Of a DNA stretch of 43,050 nucleotides, positions 17,034-24,154 are shown one piece after another. Each line of letters starts with the position of its first letter. The first letter of the stretch is position 1. The notes beneath the pieces are model-generated. The model did no database searches. It saw only the letters and a list, made by a program, of their open reading frames with translations, and was not told the origin of the DNA. The position numbers and the translations under genes were made by a program. Where the stretch lies: assembly GCA_052144935.1 (NCBI GenBank), contig JBKQPR010000101.1:1-43050 (forward strand), given 5' to 3'. Origin of the DNA: JOPF133 sp052144935 (lineage in GTDB: Bacteria > Acidobacteriota > Terriglobia > Bryobacterales > Bryobacteraceae).

Positions 17034-17282
17034 CTAGTAGGTGGTAGATGTCCGGCGCTCAATAGCGGTCACCACGATGCGCTTCTCATCCGGGAGCAAG
17101 TCATAAAAAACCCGGTAGCTGCCGACCCTCCGTCGCTATCCGGGCTTGAGGGGCTTAATGTCGCCGCTGAACGGGTCGCTTTGCAGTTGGTCGAAGGCCT
17201 TCACGATGCGGCGGCGGTCTTTGTCAGGAAACTTTTCGAGCGCTTTTCTTGCCGGCCCGGTGACGAGCAGTGTCCAGTTCAT
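17034..17282 (-). pseudogene. RelE/ParE-type toxin with an internal amber codon
   Basis: From the ATG at 17282 the frame reads MNWTLLVTGPARKALEKFPD, then RRRIVKAFDQL...PLKPG, then a TAG at 17136-17138. In the same frame it continues RRRVGSYRVFYDLLPDEKRI, then VVTAIERRTSTTY and TAG at 17034. This is a normal RelE-family toxin of 82 residues. The stop lies in the L-x-G-x-(W/x)RRRVGxYRV region that carries RNA-binding basic residues. A Trp codon (TGG) changed to TAG is the simplest explanation, but a sequencing error is possible. The gene overlaps the antitoxin gene by 59 bases. If the stop is real, the toxin is dead and the antitoxin is an orphan. Confidence 0.8.
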
Positions 17283-17526
17283 TGTGGAGCTGGTCAAGGG
17301 TGACGTAGTCGCCGCGCCGGTAGGCGGCGCGGCCTTTGGCGATGGCTTTGCTTTCGGCTTTGGTCGGCGTGTAGAGCGGGAAGCTTTTTTCATTGAGGGG
17401 GGTGCTGGTTATAGTGATGATGCCTCGCCTGGCAATGAACTCGACAAAATCGCCTGGCTTGATGCCTGCCTTCTTGGCGATGGCCTCGGGGACGCTGAAG
17501 CCGGGCTTTTTTACGATAACGGTCAT
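17224..17526 (-). CDS. AbrB/SpoVT-type antitoxin
   Basis: A 100-residue protein. The N-terminus TVIVKKPGFSVPEAIAKKAG, then IKPGDFVEFIARRGIITI, is an AbrB/MazE swapped-hairpin DNA-binding domain. The C-terminal half (TLDQLHNELD, basic end) would bind and block the RelE-like toxin encoded next. Chosen start: ATG at 17526, with GGAG in the leader and a strong promoter behind it. AbrB antitoxins usually bind their own promoter; the 20-base inverted repeat directly before the ATG is the likely operator. Confidence 0.85.
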   Translation of the reverse strand: MTVIVKKPGFSVPEAIAKKAGIKPGDFVEFIARRGIITITSTPLNEKSFPLYTPTKAESKAIAKGRAAYRRGDYVTLDQLHNELDTARHRAGKKSARKVS

Positions 17527-17528
17527 AG

Positions 17529-17580
17529 ACGGAGATTCACTTCTCCGTGGGCAGTATAGCGGACGGGCCGGGGATGTCAA
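17529..17580 (-). promoter_or_regulatory. Promoter and operator-like hairpin of the AbrB/RelE operon
   Basis: On the minus strand TTGACA (17580-17575) and TATACT (17558-17553) are separated by 16 bases, close to the sigma-70 consensus. Downstream, an inverted repeat with arms ACGGAGA and TCTCCGT around a six-base loop spans 17548-17529. It ends two bases before the ATG and contains the ribosome-binding GGAG. It could be an operator for the antitoxin or an mRNA hairpin masking the ribosome site. Confidence 0.7.
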
Positions 17581-17646
17581 ACCGAGGCCTGCGCCCACGA
17601 TTCGGAATTCCACGTTGTGCAACAGCTTGTTTCACATGCAGTAATC

Positions 17647-17662
17647 TGTTTCACGTGAAACA
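17647..17662. other. parS: parS centromere site 1
   Basis: TGTTTCACGTGAAACA is a perfect 16-base palindrome identical to the broadly conserved bacterial parS consensus bound by ParB. It lies in the 185 bases between the AbrB antitoxin gene and the P1 peptidase gene. Such sites normally cluster near the replication origin. No parA, parB, dnaA or gid gene is in this window. Confidence 0.88.
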
Positions 17663-17666
17663 AACT

Positions 17667-17682
17667 TGTTTCACGTGAAACA
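17667..17682. other. parS: parS centromere site 2
   Basis: A second exact copy of the same palindrome lies exactly 20 bases after the first, about two helix turns, so both copies face the same side of the DNA. A degenerate third copy (TGTTTCACATGCAGTA, 12 of 16 matching) precedes them at 17628-17643. Confidence 0.88.
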
Positions 17683-17710
17683 ACCGGGCGGCCGATGGGG
17701 CACGTTGACT

Positions 17711-18670
17711 TCACGCCAGTCCCGGCAGGCCTCCCAGCGAGCGGGCCGACCGCACCGCGCGCAAGATGGACTGCACCACGCAATCGGCCGCCGCCGCCCC
17801 CAGCGAATCGATGTTCGCCCGCAGGCTGCCGAGCGAAAGCGCGAAGATCGTGTCGCCGTCGGACCCCGTGTTGACGGGATAGATCGCCCGCGCCATTCCC
17901 AAACCGGCCAGGCGCGCCAGCTTGCTGGCCTCCACTTTAGAAAGGGCGGCATTGGTGGCCACTACCGCCAGGGTGGTATTTTGGCGCACCAGGCCCGCGG
18001 GCGGGTGCTGGACGATCAGTTTCTGGCTGTCGGCGAATTCCCTGCCCTCCGGCGTCGTGCGCGCGCCCGCCACAATCCTGCCGGTGGATGGATCGCGCAC
18101 GTCGCCCAAGGCATTGACCACCACCAGGCTCGAGACCAGCACTTGGCCGGGCATCTCGACGGTGAAAGAGCCCAGGCCGGACTTCATGGCGTGGCTCATG
18201 CCCAGCAGCTTGCCAATGCTGGCGCCGGTGCCCGCGCCCACACATCCTTCCCGCACGGCATCGATCGAGGCCGCGGCGGCCGCCGCTTCGCCCATCGCCA
18301 GATTGGGCCGCACATGCAATTTGCGCGCGCGCGCCTCGATGCCCAGATCGTAGAGGATGGCCGCCACCACGATGGGGATCCTGCCGGCCGGGGTCGAGAC
18401 ACCCGCGCCGCGCGTCTCCAGGTACCGCCGCACGCCGGACGCCGCTTCCAACCCGAAAGCGCTGCCGCCCGCCAGCAGCACGCCGTGCAGCACGGGATCG
18501 ACGTGCAAGGGATCGAGGGCCGGGGTCTCTTCGGTTCCGCTGGCCGAGCCGCGGATCTCCACACCGCCCACCGCGCCCTGTTCGCACAAGATCGCGGTGC
18601 AGCCGGTGAGCGCGTCGAAATCCGATATATGCCCGACGCGGATACCGGGAATATCCGTCAAACCTTTCAT
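17711..18670 (-). CDS. P1-family (S58, DmpA-like) aminopeptidase
   Basis: A 319-residue protein. MKGLTDIPGIRVGHISDFDA and the GCTAILCE block are the typical start of DmpA/P1 peptidases. GVLLAGGSAFGLEAASGVRR, RPNLAMGEAAAAAAS and GAGTGASIGKLLGM are further family blocks. NTTLAVVATNAALSK (about 240-254) contains the region where these N-terminal-nucleophile enzymes cleave themselves and expose the catalytic residue. Family members release N-terminal residues from peptides or amides. The gene is divergent from the Mla operon, with a 49-base gap. No signal peptide is seen, so it is probably cytoplasmic. The substrate cannot be inferred. Confidence 0.9.
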   Translation of the reverse strand: MKGLTDIPGIRVGHISDFDALTGCTAILCEQGAVGGVEIRGSASGTEETPALDPLHVDPVLHGVLLAGGSAFGLEAASGVRRYLETRGAGVSTPAGRIPIVVAAILYDLGIEARARKLHVRPNLAMGEAAAAAASIDAVREGCVGAGTGASIGKLLGMSHAMKSGLGSFTVEMPGQVLVSSLVVVNALGDVRDPSTGRIVAGARTTPEGREFADSQKLIVQHPPAGLVRQNTTLAVVATNAALSKVEASKLARLAGLGMARAIYPVNTGSDGDTIFALSLGSLRANIDSLGAAAADCVVQSILRAVRSARSLGGLPGLA

Positions 18671-18719
18671 GCGATTGGACTCTTCATGGTAGCATCGAGT
18701 TTACGGGGACCGACCCAAA

Positions 18720-19490
18720 TTGCTCGAACTGCTGAAAGAGCCTGTTTCCGATATTCAGGATTTCTTTCTTCTCGCCGGCAAAGCTTATCGCAACATCCTG
18801 CGCCGTCCACACTATTGGGACGATGTATTCCTGCAGATGGACAACATCGGCGTGGGTAGCCTGATTATCGTGGCGCTGACCGGTTTCTTCAGCGGCGCGG
18901 TAATGGCCCTGCAGATGTCGCGGGCCCTCAAAACCTACGGCCAGGTGGGCAAGACCGGGATGCTGGTTTCGCTCACCCTGGTCCGCGAGCTGGGGCCGGT
19001 GCTCTCGGCCCTGATGGTGTCGGCGCGCAACACGGCCGGAATGGCCAGCGAGCTCGGCTCCATGAAAGTCACCGAGCAGATCGACGCCATGCGGGCGCTG
19101 GGCACCGATCCGGTGCAGAAACTGGTGACGCCGCGGCTGATTGCCACCGCCACCATGCTGCCGCTGCTCACCACCATCGCCGATTTCGTGGGCATGTTCG
19201 GCGGCTGGCTGATCGCGCGAATCAACCTGGGGCTGGGCAACGTGCAGTACTGGCATTCCGTGTGGTCCATCCTGGTGTGGAACGACGTCGCGCAAGGGCT
19301 GTTGAAACCTTTCGTGTACGGCAACGTCCTTGCCCTGATCGGCTGCTATTACGGATTGCGCACCACCGGCGGCACGCAGGGCGTGGGCCGGTCGACCACT
19401 CAGTCGGTGGTGGCGGCGGGGATCATGATCTTCATATTGAACCTGATGCTGACCCAGTGCTTCGTGTGGGCCGGAGGGGCTGGAGACTAA
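18720..19490 (+). CDS. mlaE: MlaE-type ABC permease
   Basis: A 256-residue inner-membrane protein of the MlaE/YrbE family. It has several hydrophobic segments (about 45-68, 135-170, 195-215, 230-250) and the family blocks LVRELGPVLSALMVSARNTA and MASELGSMKVTEQIDAM. It forms the permease of a lipid transporter that moves phospholipids between the membranes. The reading frame starts with TTG at 18720; no ATG or GTG start lies close by in frame, and the ribosome site is weak (GGGG about 14 bases upstream), so the start could be a few codons off. The next gene starts inside its stop codon (TAATG). Confidence 0.92.
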   Translation: MLELLKEPVSDIQDFFLLAGKAYRNILRRPHYWDDVFLQMDNIGVGSLIIVALTGFFSGAVMALQMSRALKTYGQVGKTGMLVSLTLVRELGPVLSALMVSARNTAGMASELGSMKVTEQIDAMRALGTDPVQKLVTPRLIATATMLPLLTTIADFVGMFGGWLIARINLGLGNVQYWHSVWSILVWNDVAQGLLKPFVYGNVLALIGCYYGLRTTGGTQGVGRSTTQSVVAAGIMIFILNLMLTQCFVWAGGAGD

Positions 19491-20311
19491 TGGCCGGCGA
19501 TTCCGCAGCGATTTTGCGCTTCGACCATGTGTCGGTCTCCTTCGACGAGGTGAAGGCGCTGGATGACGTTTCGTTCGAGGCGCGGGAAGGCGAGTCGCGC
19601 GTGATCCTGGGCGCCGCGGGCAGCGGCAAGACCGTGCTGCTCAAGACCGCCCTGGGGCTGGTGAAGCCGGATGCGGGGAAGGTCTTCGCTTTCGGCAATG
19701 ATCTGACCACCATGCGCGAACGGGACCTGTTCGATATGCGCAGCCGGATGGGGATGCTGTTCCAGGAGAGCGCCCTGTTCGACTCGCTCACCATCGAGGA
19801 AAACGTGGCCTATCCGCTGGTCAACCAGAAGTCCATCCAGTGCCCCAAGCGGGAGGTGCATTCGCGCGTGGAGCAGGCCCTGGAGTTCGTGGAACTGGGG
19901 GGCACCCTGGATAAATTTCCCAGCGAGCTTTCGGGCGGCATGCGGCGGCGCGCCGGGATTGCCCGCGCGGTGGTCACCGAACCGCCCCTGGTGCTGTACG
20001 ATTCGCCGACCGCCGGCCTGGACCCCATCACGGCCTACACCATCATCGCCCTGCTGATTAAAGAGCGCGACGTCAGCCATACCACTACGCTGATGGTGAC
20101 CTATCGCTATCAGGATGGGAACCTGATGGCCAATTTTCGCTACAATTCGGAGCAAGGGCGTCTGGAGCCGGCCCGTAACGGGGCGAAAAAGGCCGCTCAA
20201 ACCGTGTTCATGGTTCTGCGCGAAGGCCGGCTGATCTTCGAGGGCGACCAGGACGGGCTGGAGGCGTCGGCCGACCCTTACATCATGAAGTTCGTGAAGC
20301 AGCGGGAATAG
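19490..20311 (+). CDS. mlaF: MlaF-type ABC ATPase with altered catalytic residues
   Basis: A 273-residue ATP-binding subunit for the MlaE permease. Walker A is GAAGSGKT (41-48) and the signature is LSGGM (near 147). Walker B reads LVLYDSPTAGLDP, so the usual catalytic Glu after the Asp is Ser. The switch-His region, normally VTHD, reads VTYRYQD, so the His is replaced by Tyr. A ~20-residue insertion follows (FRYNSEQGRLEPARNGAKKA) before VLREGRLIFEG. Either the ATPase is slow or defective, or these changes mark an acidobacterial subfamily with another mechanism. Start: ATG overlapping the permease stop. Confidence 0.92.
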   Translation: MAGDSAAILRFDHVSVSFDEVKALDDVSFEAREGESRVILGAAGSGKTVLLKTALGLVKPDAGKVFAFGNDLTTMRERDLFDMRSRMGMLFQESALFDSLTIEENVAYPLVNQKSIQCPKREVHSRVEQALEFVELGGTLDKFPSELSGGMRRRAGIARAVVTEPPLVLYDSPTAGLDPITAYTIIALLIKERDVSHTTTLMVTYRYQDGNLMANFRYNSEQGRLEPARNGAKKAAQTVFMVLREGRLIFEGDQDGLEASADPYIMKFVKQRE

Positions 20312-20314
20312 AAT

Positions 20315-21388
20315 ATGGCGGATCGCAAGAAAGTGCGGTGGTCGCAGTTAAAGGTCGGGGTACTGGGGATCACCGCCTTCGTGATCATTTTTGTGCTGGT
20401 GTTTCTGCTGACCGGCTCCCGAGGCATCTTCCACCGCGACGTCCTGCTGCGCACCTACATGGACGACGCCGCGGGGATGACCGAGGGTACCCTGGTGAAG
20501 CTGAACGGTATCGACGTGGGATATCTGGATAAGGTGGTGTTGACGGGTTCCGAGGATCCCCAGCGCGCGGTCGAATTCGACATGAAGGTAGAGCCGGCAT
20601 ACCTGCCGCGAATTCCGGTGGATTCGATCGCCGCCATCACCGCGGCCAACCTGCTGGGCGATAAGTTCATCGACATCACGCGCGGCAAGGACAAGCGCAT
20701 GGTACGGGACGGGGACGAATTGCCCTCGCTGCACGGCCAGGATATTCCCGAGCTCATGGCTCAAAGCGCCACCCTGCTGCAATCCTTCCAGACCATCGTG
20801 AATCGCGTGGACAGCCTGCTGGCGGGCGTGGAAGCCGGCAAGGGCAACATCGGGCTGCTGCTCAAGGACCGGGAATTGTACGACCGCGCCAACGCCATCA
20901 TTTCGGAGGGGAAGCAACTGCTCACCGACGTGCGCACCGGCAACGGCAGCCTGAGCAAAGTCCTGTACAGCGATCAGCTCTACAACGAGATTCGCTCACC
21001 CGTCAACCGCATCGACAGCATTCTGGCGGGCCTTCAGGCCGGCCAGGGGACCGCGGGCAAGATCTTGAAGGATCCCGCGCTGTTCGATGAAGCGCAGAAG
21101 ACCATTGCCGACATCCACACGCTGGTGGCCGAGTTGAACGCCGGCAAAGGCACCGCCGGCCAGCTTTTGAAAAACGACCAGATCTCGAAGCAGTTGGAGA
21201 CGCTGGTGACGAAATTGAACGCCACCATAGACCGCATCAATTCCGGCCAGGGGACCGTCGGGCAGTTCATGGTGAACCCGTCGCTTTACGATTCGCTGAC
21301 CGGGACCACCCGCGAATTCCAGTCGCTGGCCAAGGATATGCGCGCCAATCCCAAAAAATTCCTGACCATCAGGCTGACCCTGTTTTGA
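20315..21388 (+). CDS. mlaD: MCE-domain (MlaD-like) lipid-binding protein
   Basis: A 357-residue protein with one N-terminal membrane anchor (about 14-36). An MCE domain follows (about 42-125, with TYMDDAAGMTEGTLVKLNGI). Four related repeats of about 50 residues then each carry a GxGxxGxLLKD-type turn (GKGNIGLLLKDRELY, GNGSLSKVLYSD, GQGTAGKILKDPALF, GKGTAGQLLKND, GQGTVGQFMVNPSLY). MCE proteins form hexameric rings that carry lipids across the periplasm. The repeat-rich helical C-terminus may form a tunnel or needle, as in long MCE proteins. Its TGA overlaps the TTG start of the next gene. Confidence 0.92.
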   Translation: MADRKKVRWSQLKVGVLGITAFVIIFVLVFLLTGSRGIFHRDVLLRTYMDDAAGMTEGTLVKLNGIDVGYLDKVVLTGSEDPQRAVEFDMKVEPAYLPRIPVDSIAAITAANLLGDKFIDITRGKDKRMVRDGDELPSLHGQDIPELMAQSATLLQSFQTIVNRVDSLLAGVEAGKGNIGLLLKDRELYDRANAIISEGKQLLTDVRTGNGSLSKVLYSDQLYNEIRSPVNRIDSILAGLQAGQGTAGKILKDPALFDEAQKTIADIHTLVAELNAGKGTAGQLLKNDQISKQLETLVTKLNATIDRINSGQGTVGQFMVNPSLYDSLTGTTREFQSLAKDMRANPKKFLTIRLTLF

Positions 21389-22233
21389 GCGCCCGGGTTT
21401 TGCCTGCCCGCGTTTTGAGCGCCCGCCGTCAACTGGTGGTCAACGCCGACGATTTCGGGTTCACCCCGGACGTCAATCGCGGCATCCTGGAGGCCCACCG
21501 TCGCGGCATCCTGACCGCCACCACCCTGATGGCCACTGGGGATGCCTTCGAGGACGCCTTGGGACTGGCGCGCCAGGCGGACACGCTGGATATCGGCTGC
21601 CACCTGGTGCTGGTGGGCGGGCGTTCGCTGGTGACCGGCCGGCCTTATCCGCCGACGGTGGCCAAGCTGCTGGGGGCGCTGGCGCGGCACGAGATGGACC
21701 CCTACCGCGAGTTCGAAGCGCAGGTGCGGCGCATCGTGGCGGCGGGCGTCCGCCCCACCCATCTGGACACCCACAAGCACACCCACCTGGCTCCGCCGGT
21801 GCTGGATGCGGTGGCGCGCATCGCGCGCGAGTTCGGGATCGCCTGGGTGCGGCGGCCGTTCGATTTTCCGATGGGCGCGATGGGCGGCGTGCCACGCCTC
21901 CGGCGCCTGGCCGGCGCCGCGCTGGGCCTGCTGCGGCCGCGCTTTCACCGGGTGTTGGAGCGCGCCGGCTGCCGCACCACGGACCATTTCGCGGGCTTCC
22001 AGATCACCGGGCGCTTCCGCGCTCGCGAGCTGGTGGAACTGTTGGCGATGCTGCCCGCAGGCAGCACCGAGCTGATGTGCCATCCCGGCTATTGCACGGA
22101 GGCTCTGCGCCAGGCACGCACGCGGCTGAAGGAGAGCCGCGAAGAGGAGCTGCGCGCCCTGGTTGCTCCGGAGGTGCGCGCGGCGCTGGAGCGGAATGGG
22201 GTTGAGTTGGTGAACTACGCGGGGATCGGGTAG
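21385..22233 (+). CDS. ChbG/HpnK-type (YdjC) carbohydrate deacetylase
   Basis: A 282-residue protein. VVNADDFGFTPDVNRGILEA carries the metal-binding Asp pair and THLDTHKHTHLAPPVL carries the HxxxH-type metal ligands of the YdjC/ChbG family. Members remove acetyl groups from N-acetylated sugars. HpnK of hopanoid biosynthesis is the closest match by layout, and the late CHPGY block also fits. The frame starts with TTG at 21385, overlapping the mlaD stop. A second TTG at 21415 or a GTG shortly after could be the real start, since the first ten codons are a small duplication (SARVL, SARRQ). It is probably co-transcribed with the Mla genes. Its last ~200 bases are duplicated at 23767-23976. Confidence 0.88.
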   Translation: MSARVLPARVLSARRQLVVNADDFGFTPDVNRGILEAHRRGILTATTLMATGDAFEDALGLARQADTLDIGCHLVLVGGRSLVTGRPYPPTVAKLLGALARHEMDPYREFEAQVRRIVAAGVRPTHLDTHKHTHLAPPVLDAVARIAREFGIAWVRRPFDFPMGAMGGVPRLRRLAGAALGLLRPRFHRVLERAGCRTTDHFAGFQITGRFRARELVELLAMLPAGSTELMCHPGYCTEALRQARTRLKESREEELRALVAPEVRAALERNGVELVNYAGIG

Positions 22234-22256
22234 GGTGGGGCGCCAGCTAGAAAGAC

Positions 22257-22285
22257 GTGACAACAGGGCGTATATTCTTTACGCT
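22257..22285 (+). promoter_or_regulatory. Likely promoter of toxin-antitoxin module 1
   Basis: GTGACA (22257-22262) and TACGCT (22280-22285) are spaced by 17 bases, 31 bases before the ATG of the first antitoxin-like gene. A GGAGG ribosome site follows at about 22302. Both boxes differ from the consensus, so this is moderate evidence. Confidence 0.45.
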
Positions 22286-22315
22286 AGAGAAAGAGAACGG
22301 CGGAGGATTTCGCTT

Positions 22316-22498
22316 ATGCAGAAGATCGCCACCGAGCCCGTTCGGCCAGCAGCGCAGCCGCGGTCATTGCAGGAGGAATTGACGCCGGAAGAATGGGTGC
22401 GGCAATTCGATGCCTGGGTAGACAGCCATCGCCGCACCACCCCTCCGCTCTCCGACGAGGCCATCAGCCGCGAAAGCATTTATCCGGATCGGGTTTAG
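22316..22498 (+). CDS. Short VapB-like antitoxin lacking its DNA-binding half
   Basis: A 60-residue protein. LTPEEWVRQFDAWVDSH, then PLSDEAISRESIYPDRV, aligns well with the C-terminal half of the antitoxin at 22962-23225 (NPQEWARHFDAWVDSH, LSDEAMSRESTYPD). The N-terminal ribbon-helix-helix-like half seen there is absent and replaced by 18 unrelated residues. The ATG follows a clear GGAGG. The toxin-binding tail is kept, so it may still neutralise a PIN toxin, while self-repression through DNA binding is probably lost. The partner toxin gene begins three bases after its stop. Confidence 0.7.
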   Translation: MQKIATEPVRPAAQPRSLQEELTPEEWVRQFDAWVDSHRRTTPPLSDEAISRESIYPDRV

Positions 22499-22501
22499 CC
22501 T

Positions 22502-22840
22502 GTGCTCATCGATACCAGTCTGCTGGTCCGCACGCTGCAACCGCACCACGAGCTTTGTCCGCTGGCCAGGAAAGCGATCGACAAGTTTCGTTTGGCGAAG
22601 CGTTCGCTGTATCTGGCGCCCCGGAATTTTGTCGAGCTGTGGGTGGTCGCCACACGGCCGATTGAGCAGAACGGCCTGGGTATGCGGCTTTCGGTCGTCG
22701 GGAAGCCGGCGCACGATGCCCGGCTCGTGGCGGCCATGCAGGTTCATGGCTTGGCCGCTATTCTCACCTTCGACAAGACCGGATTCTCCCGCTACGCCGG
22801 TATCGAGGTTGTGCATCCCGCCGATGTCGTCGCTCGGTGA
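22502..22840 (+). CDS. PIN-domain VapC-like toxin with internal 34-residue deletion
   Basis: A 112-residue PIN protein starting with GTG. Acidic metal ligands visible are D4 (MLIDTSLL), the Glu of NFVELWVVATRP and the Asp of AHDARLVAAM. ILTFDKTGFSRYAGIEVVHP forms the end. Compared with the 145-residue toxin at 23230, it lacks 34 residues between NGLGM and GKPAHDAR, an in-frame loss of 102 bases that removes helices of the central fold. All acidic ligands remain, but folding or activity is doubtful. VapC toxins cut RNA, often tRNA or rRNA. Confidence 0.78.
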   Translation: MLIDTSLLVRTLQPHHELCPLARKAIDKFRLAKRSLYLAPRNFVELWVVATRPIEQNGLGMRLSVVGKPAHDARLVAAMQVHGLAAILTFDKTGFSRYAGIEVVHPADVVAR

Positions 22841-22961
22841 CAACCGAATCCACACGGGTGTCGCCCCCCTGTGCGTCCCACCCGCCCGTCTTTCAGCGAT
22901 AAGCCAGCCCTCCCGATGCACGGCGCTTGCGCTAATCTGAAGACGTAAGGCCCCCAATTAT

Positions 22962-23225
22962 ATGACCGTCACGCTCAATCTGCCGCCGGAGAAAGAAGCC
23001 GCGTTCAAGGCCCAGGCGCAGACCCGCGGTTTGAGTCTTGAGCAGTGGATGCTGGAAGTTGCCGAGCAGCATGTGCAGCCCGTTTCCATTGTCCACTTGC
23101 AGAAAACCAATCCCCAGGAGTGGGCGCGACATTTCGACGCCTGGGTCGACAGCCACGACCCCAAGACTCCCGTTCTCTCCGACGAAGCCATGAGCCGGGA
23201 AAGCACCTACCCGGACCCGATTTAG
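22962..23225 (+). CDS. VapB-like antitoxin, complete
   Basis: An 87-residue protein. TVTLNLPPEKEAAFKAQAQT and RGLSLEQWMLEVAEQ form a ribbon-helix-helix-like N-terminal DNA-binding domain. The C-terminal tail (EWARHFDAWVDSH...LSDEAMSRESTYPDPI) is the toxin-binding part shared with the short copy at 22316. The toxin gene follows after four bases. This is the intact member of the pair. The 121 bases before it (22841-22961) have no gene. Confidence 0.85.
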   Translation: MTVTLNLPPEKEAAFKAQAQTRGLSLEQWMLEVAEQHVQPVSIVHLQKTNPQEWARHFDAWVDSHDPKTPVLSDEAMSRESTYPDPI

Positions 23226-23229
23226 TCTC

Positions 23230-23667
23230 ATGCTCATCGATACCGGCACGCTGCTTCGGACCTTGCAGCCGTTGCACCCGCAGCGGGAAACGGCTCGCGC
23301 CGCGATCAAGGCCCTGACCGCGCGGGGCCGCGATCTTCACATCGTTCCTCAAAACCTCGTCGAACTGTGGGTGGTAGCCACGCGGCCCGTCGAGAGGAAC
23401 GGGCTGGGGATGGCGCCGGATACCGTTGCTATGGAGTTGACCCGGATCAAAAGCATGTTCGACCTCTTGCCCGAGACGCCGGCGATTTGTCCGGCTTGGG
23501 AGCGCCTGGTCATTGAGTATCGGGTCTTCGGGAAGCCCGCGCATGATGCCCGCCTGGTCGCCGCTATGCAGGTGCATGGCCTCACCAGCATTCTCACCTT
23601 CGACGGGACCGGGTTTTCCCGCTACGCCGGCATTGAGGTCGTGCATCCGGCCGACGCCGCCATTTGA
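23230..23667 (+). CDS. PIN-domain VapC-like toxin, complete
   Basis: A 145-residue PIN-domain ribonuclease. MLIDTGTLLRTLQPLHPQRE carries the first Asp, NLVELWVVATRPVERNG the Glu, AHDARLVAAMQVHG the third acidic residue and ILTFDGTGFSRY the last block. Length and motif order match VapC-type toxins. It is paired with the antitoxin at 22962. A ten-base inverted repeat (GCGGATTGGC at 23668-23677 with GCCAATCCGC at 23710-23719) follows directly after the stop and could end transcription. Confidence 0.88.
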   Translation: MLIDTGTLLRTLQPLHPQRETARAAIKALTARGRDLHIVPQNLVELWVVATRPVERNGLGMAPDTVAMELTRIKSMFDLLPETPAICPAWERLVIEYRVFGKPAHDARLVAAMQVHGLTSILTFDGTGFSRYAGIEVVHPADAAI

Positions 23668-23766
23668 GCGGATTGGCTTTCCCCGCCGTCCTGTTGACGT
23701 TGGGGTAGCGCCAATCCGCCTGCCGGCGGACCGGGACCGGCTTCCGGCGCCTACCATACTCCGGCG

Positions 23767-23976
23767 GTCGAGCTGGCGGGATTGCCGGCGATGCTGCCTG
23801 ACGGCGGCACCGGGCTGATGTGCCATCCCGGCTATTGCACGGAGGCGCTGCGGCAGGCACGTACGCGCCGAAAGGAGAGCCGCGAGGAGGAGCTGCGGGC
23901 GCTGGTTGCTCCGGAGGTGCGCACGGCGGTGGAGCGGAATGGGGTTGAGTTGGTGAACTACGCGGGGATCGGGTAG
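23767..23976 (+). pseudogene. Duplicated 3' end of the ChbG/HpnK-type gene
   Basis: Bases 23767-23976 repeat the last ~200 bases of the deacetylase gene (22030-22233) with high identity, including LMCHPGYCTEALRQARTR, KESREEELRALVAPEVR and VERNGVELVNYAGIG, and the same GGGTAGGG around the stop. The catalytic domain is missing. Together with the two VapBC modules between the two copies, it shows that this stretch arose by segmental duplication. Confidence 0.88.
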
Positions 23977-24018
23977 GGACCGAGCGGGCTGGCGCAGCGG
24001 CCGTCGACGGAGGGTGAA

Positions 24019-24035
24019 TGACCCAACCTGGGTCA
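24019..24035. promoter_or_regulatory. Operator-like palindrome 1 upstream of the amidohydrolase gene
   Basis: TGACCCAACCTGGGTCA is a palindrome with seven-base arms and a three-base centre. An almost identical site lies 62 bases further on. It is probably bound by a dimeric regulator. Confidence 0.5.
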
Positions 24036-24080
24036 ATGCCAGAAGGTCTGCCTTTTGAATCAGTCGCTTTGGAGACGCGA

Positions 24081-24097
24081 TGACCCAACTTGGGTCG
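24081..24097. promoter_or_regulatory. Operator-like palindrome 2 upstream of the amidohydrolase gene
   Basis: TGACCCAACTTGGGTCG shares TGACCCAAC-TGGGTC with site 1; its core GACCCAA-C-TTGGGTC is a perfect palindrome. It lies about 58 bases before a TATAAT box. Confidence 0.5.
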
Positions 24098-24154
24098 TTG
24101 GGAAAGATTGAGAGAAAGATTGGGTGGCGATCCGGCCGGATCCGTGGCGTGAAG

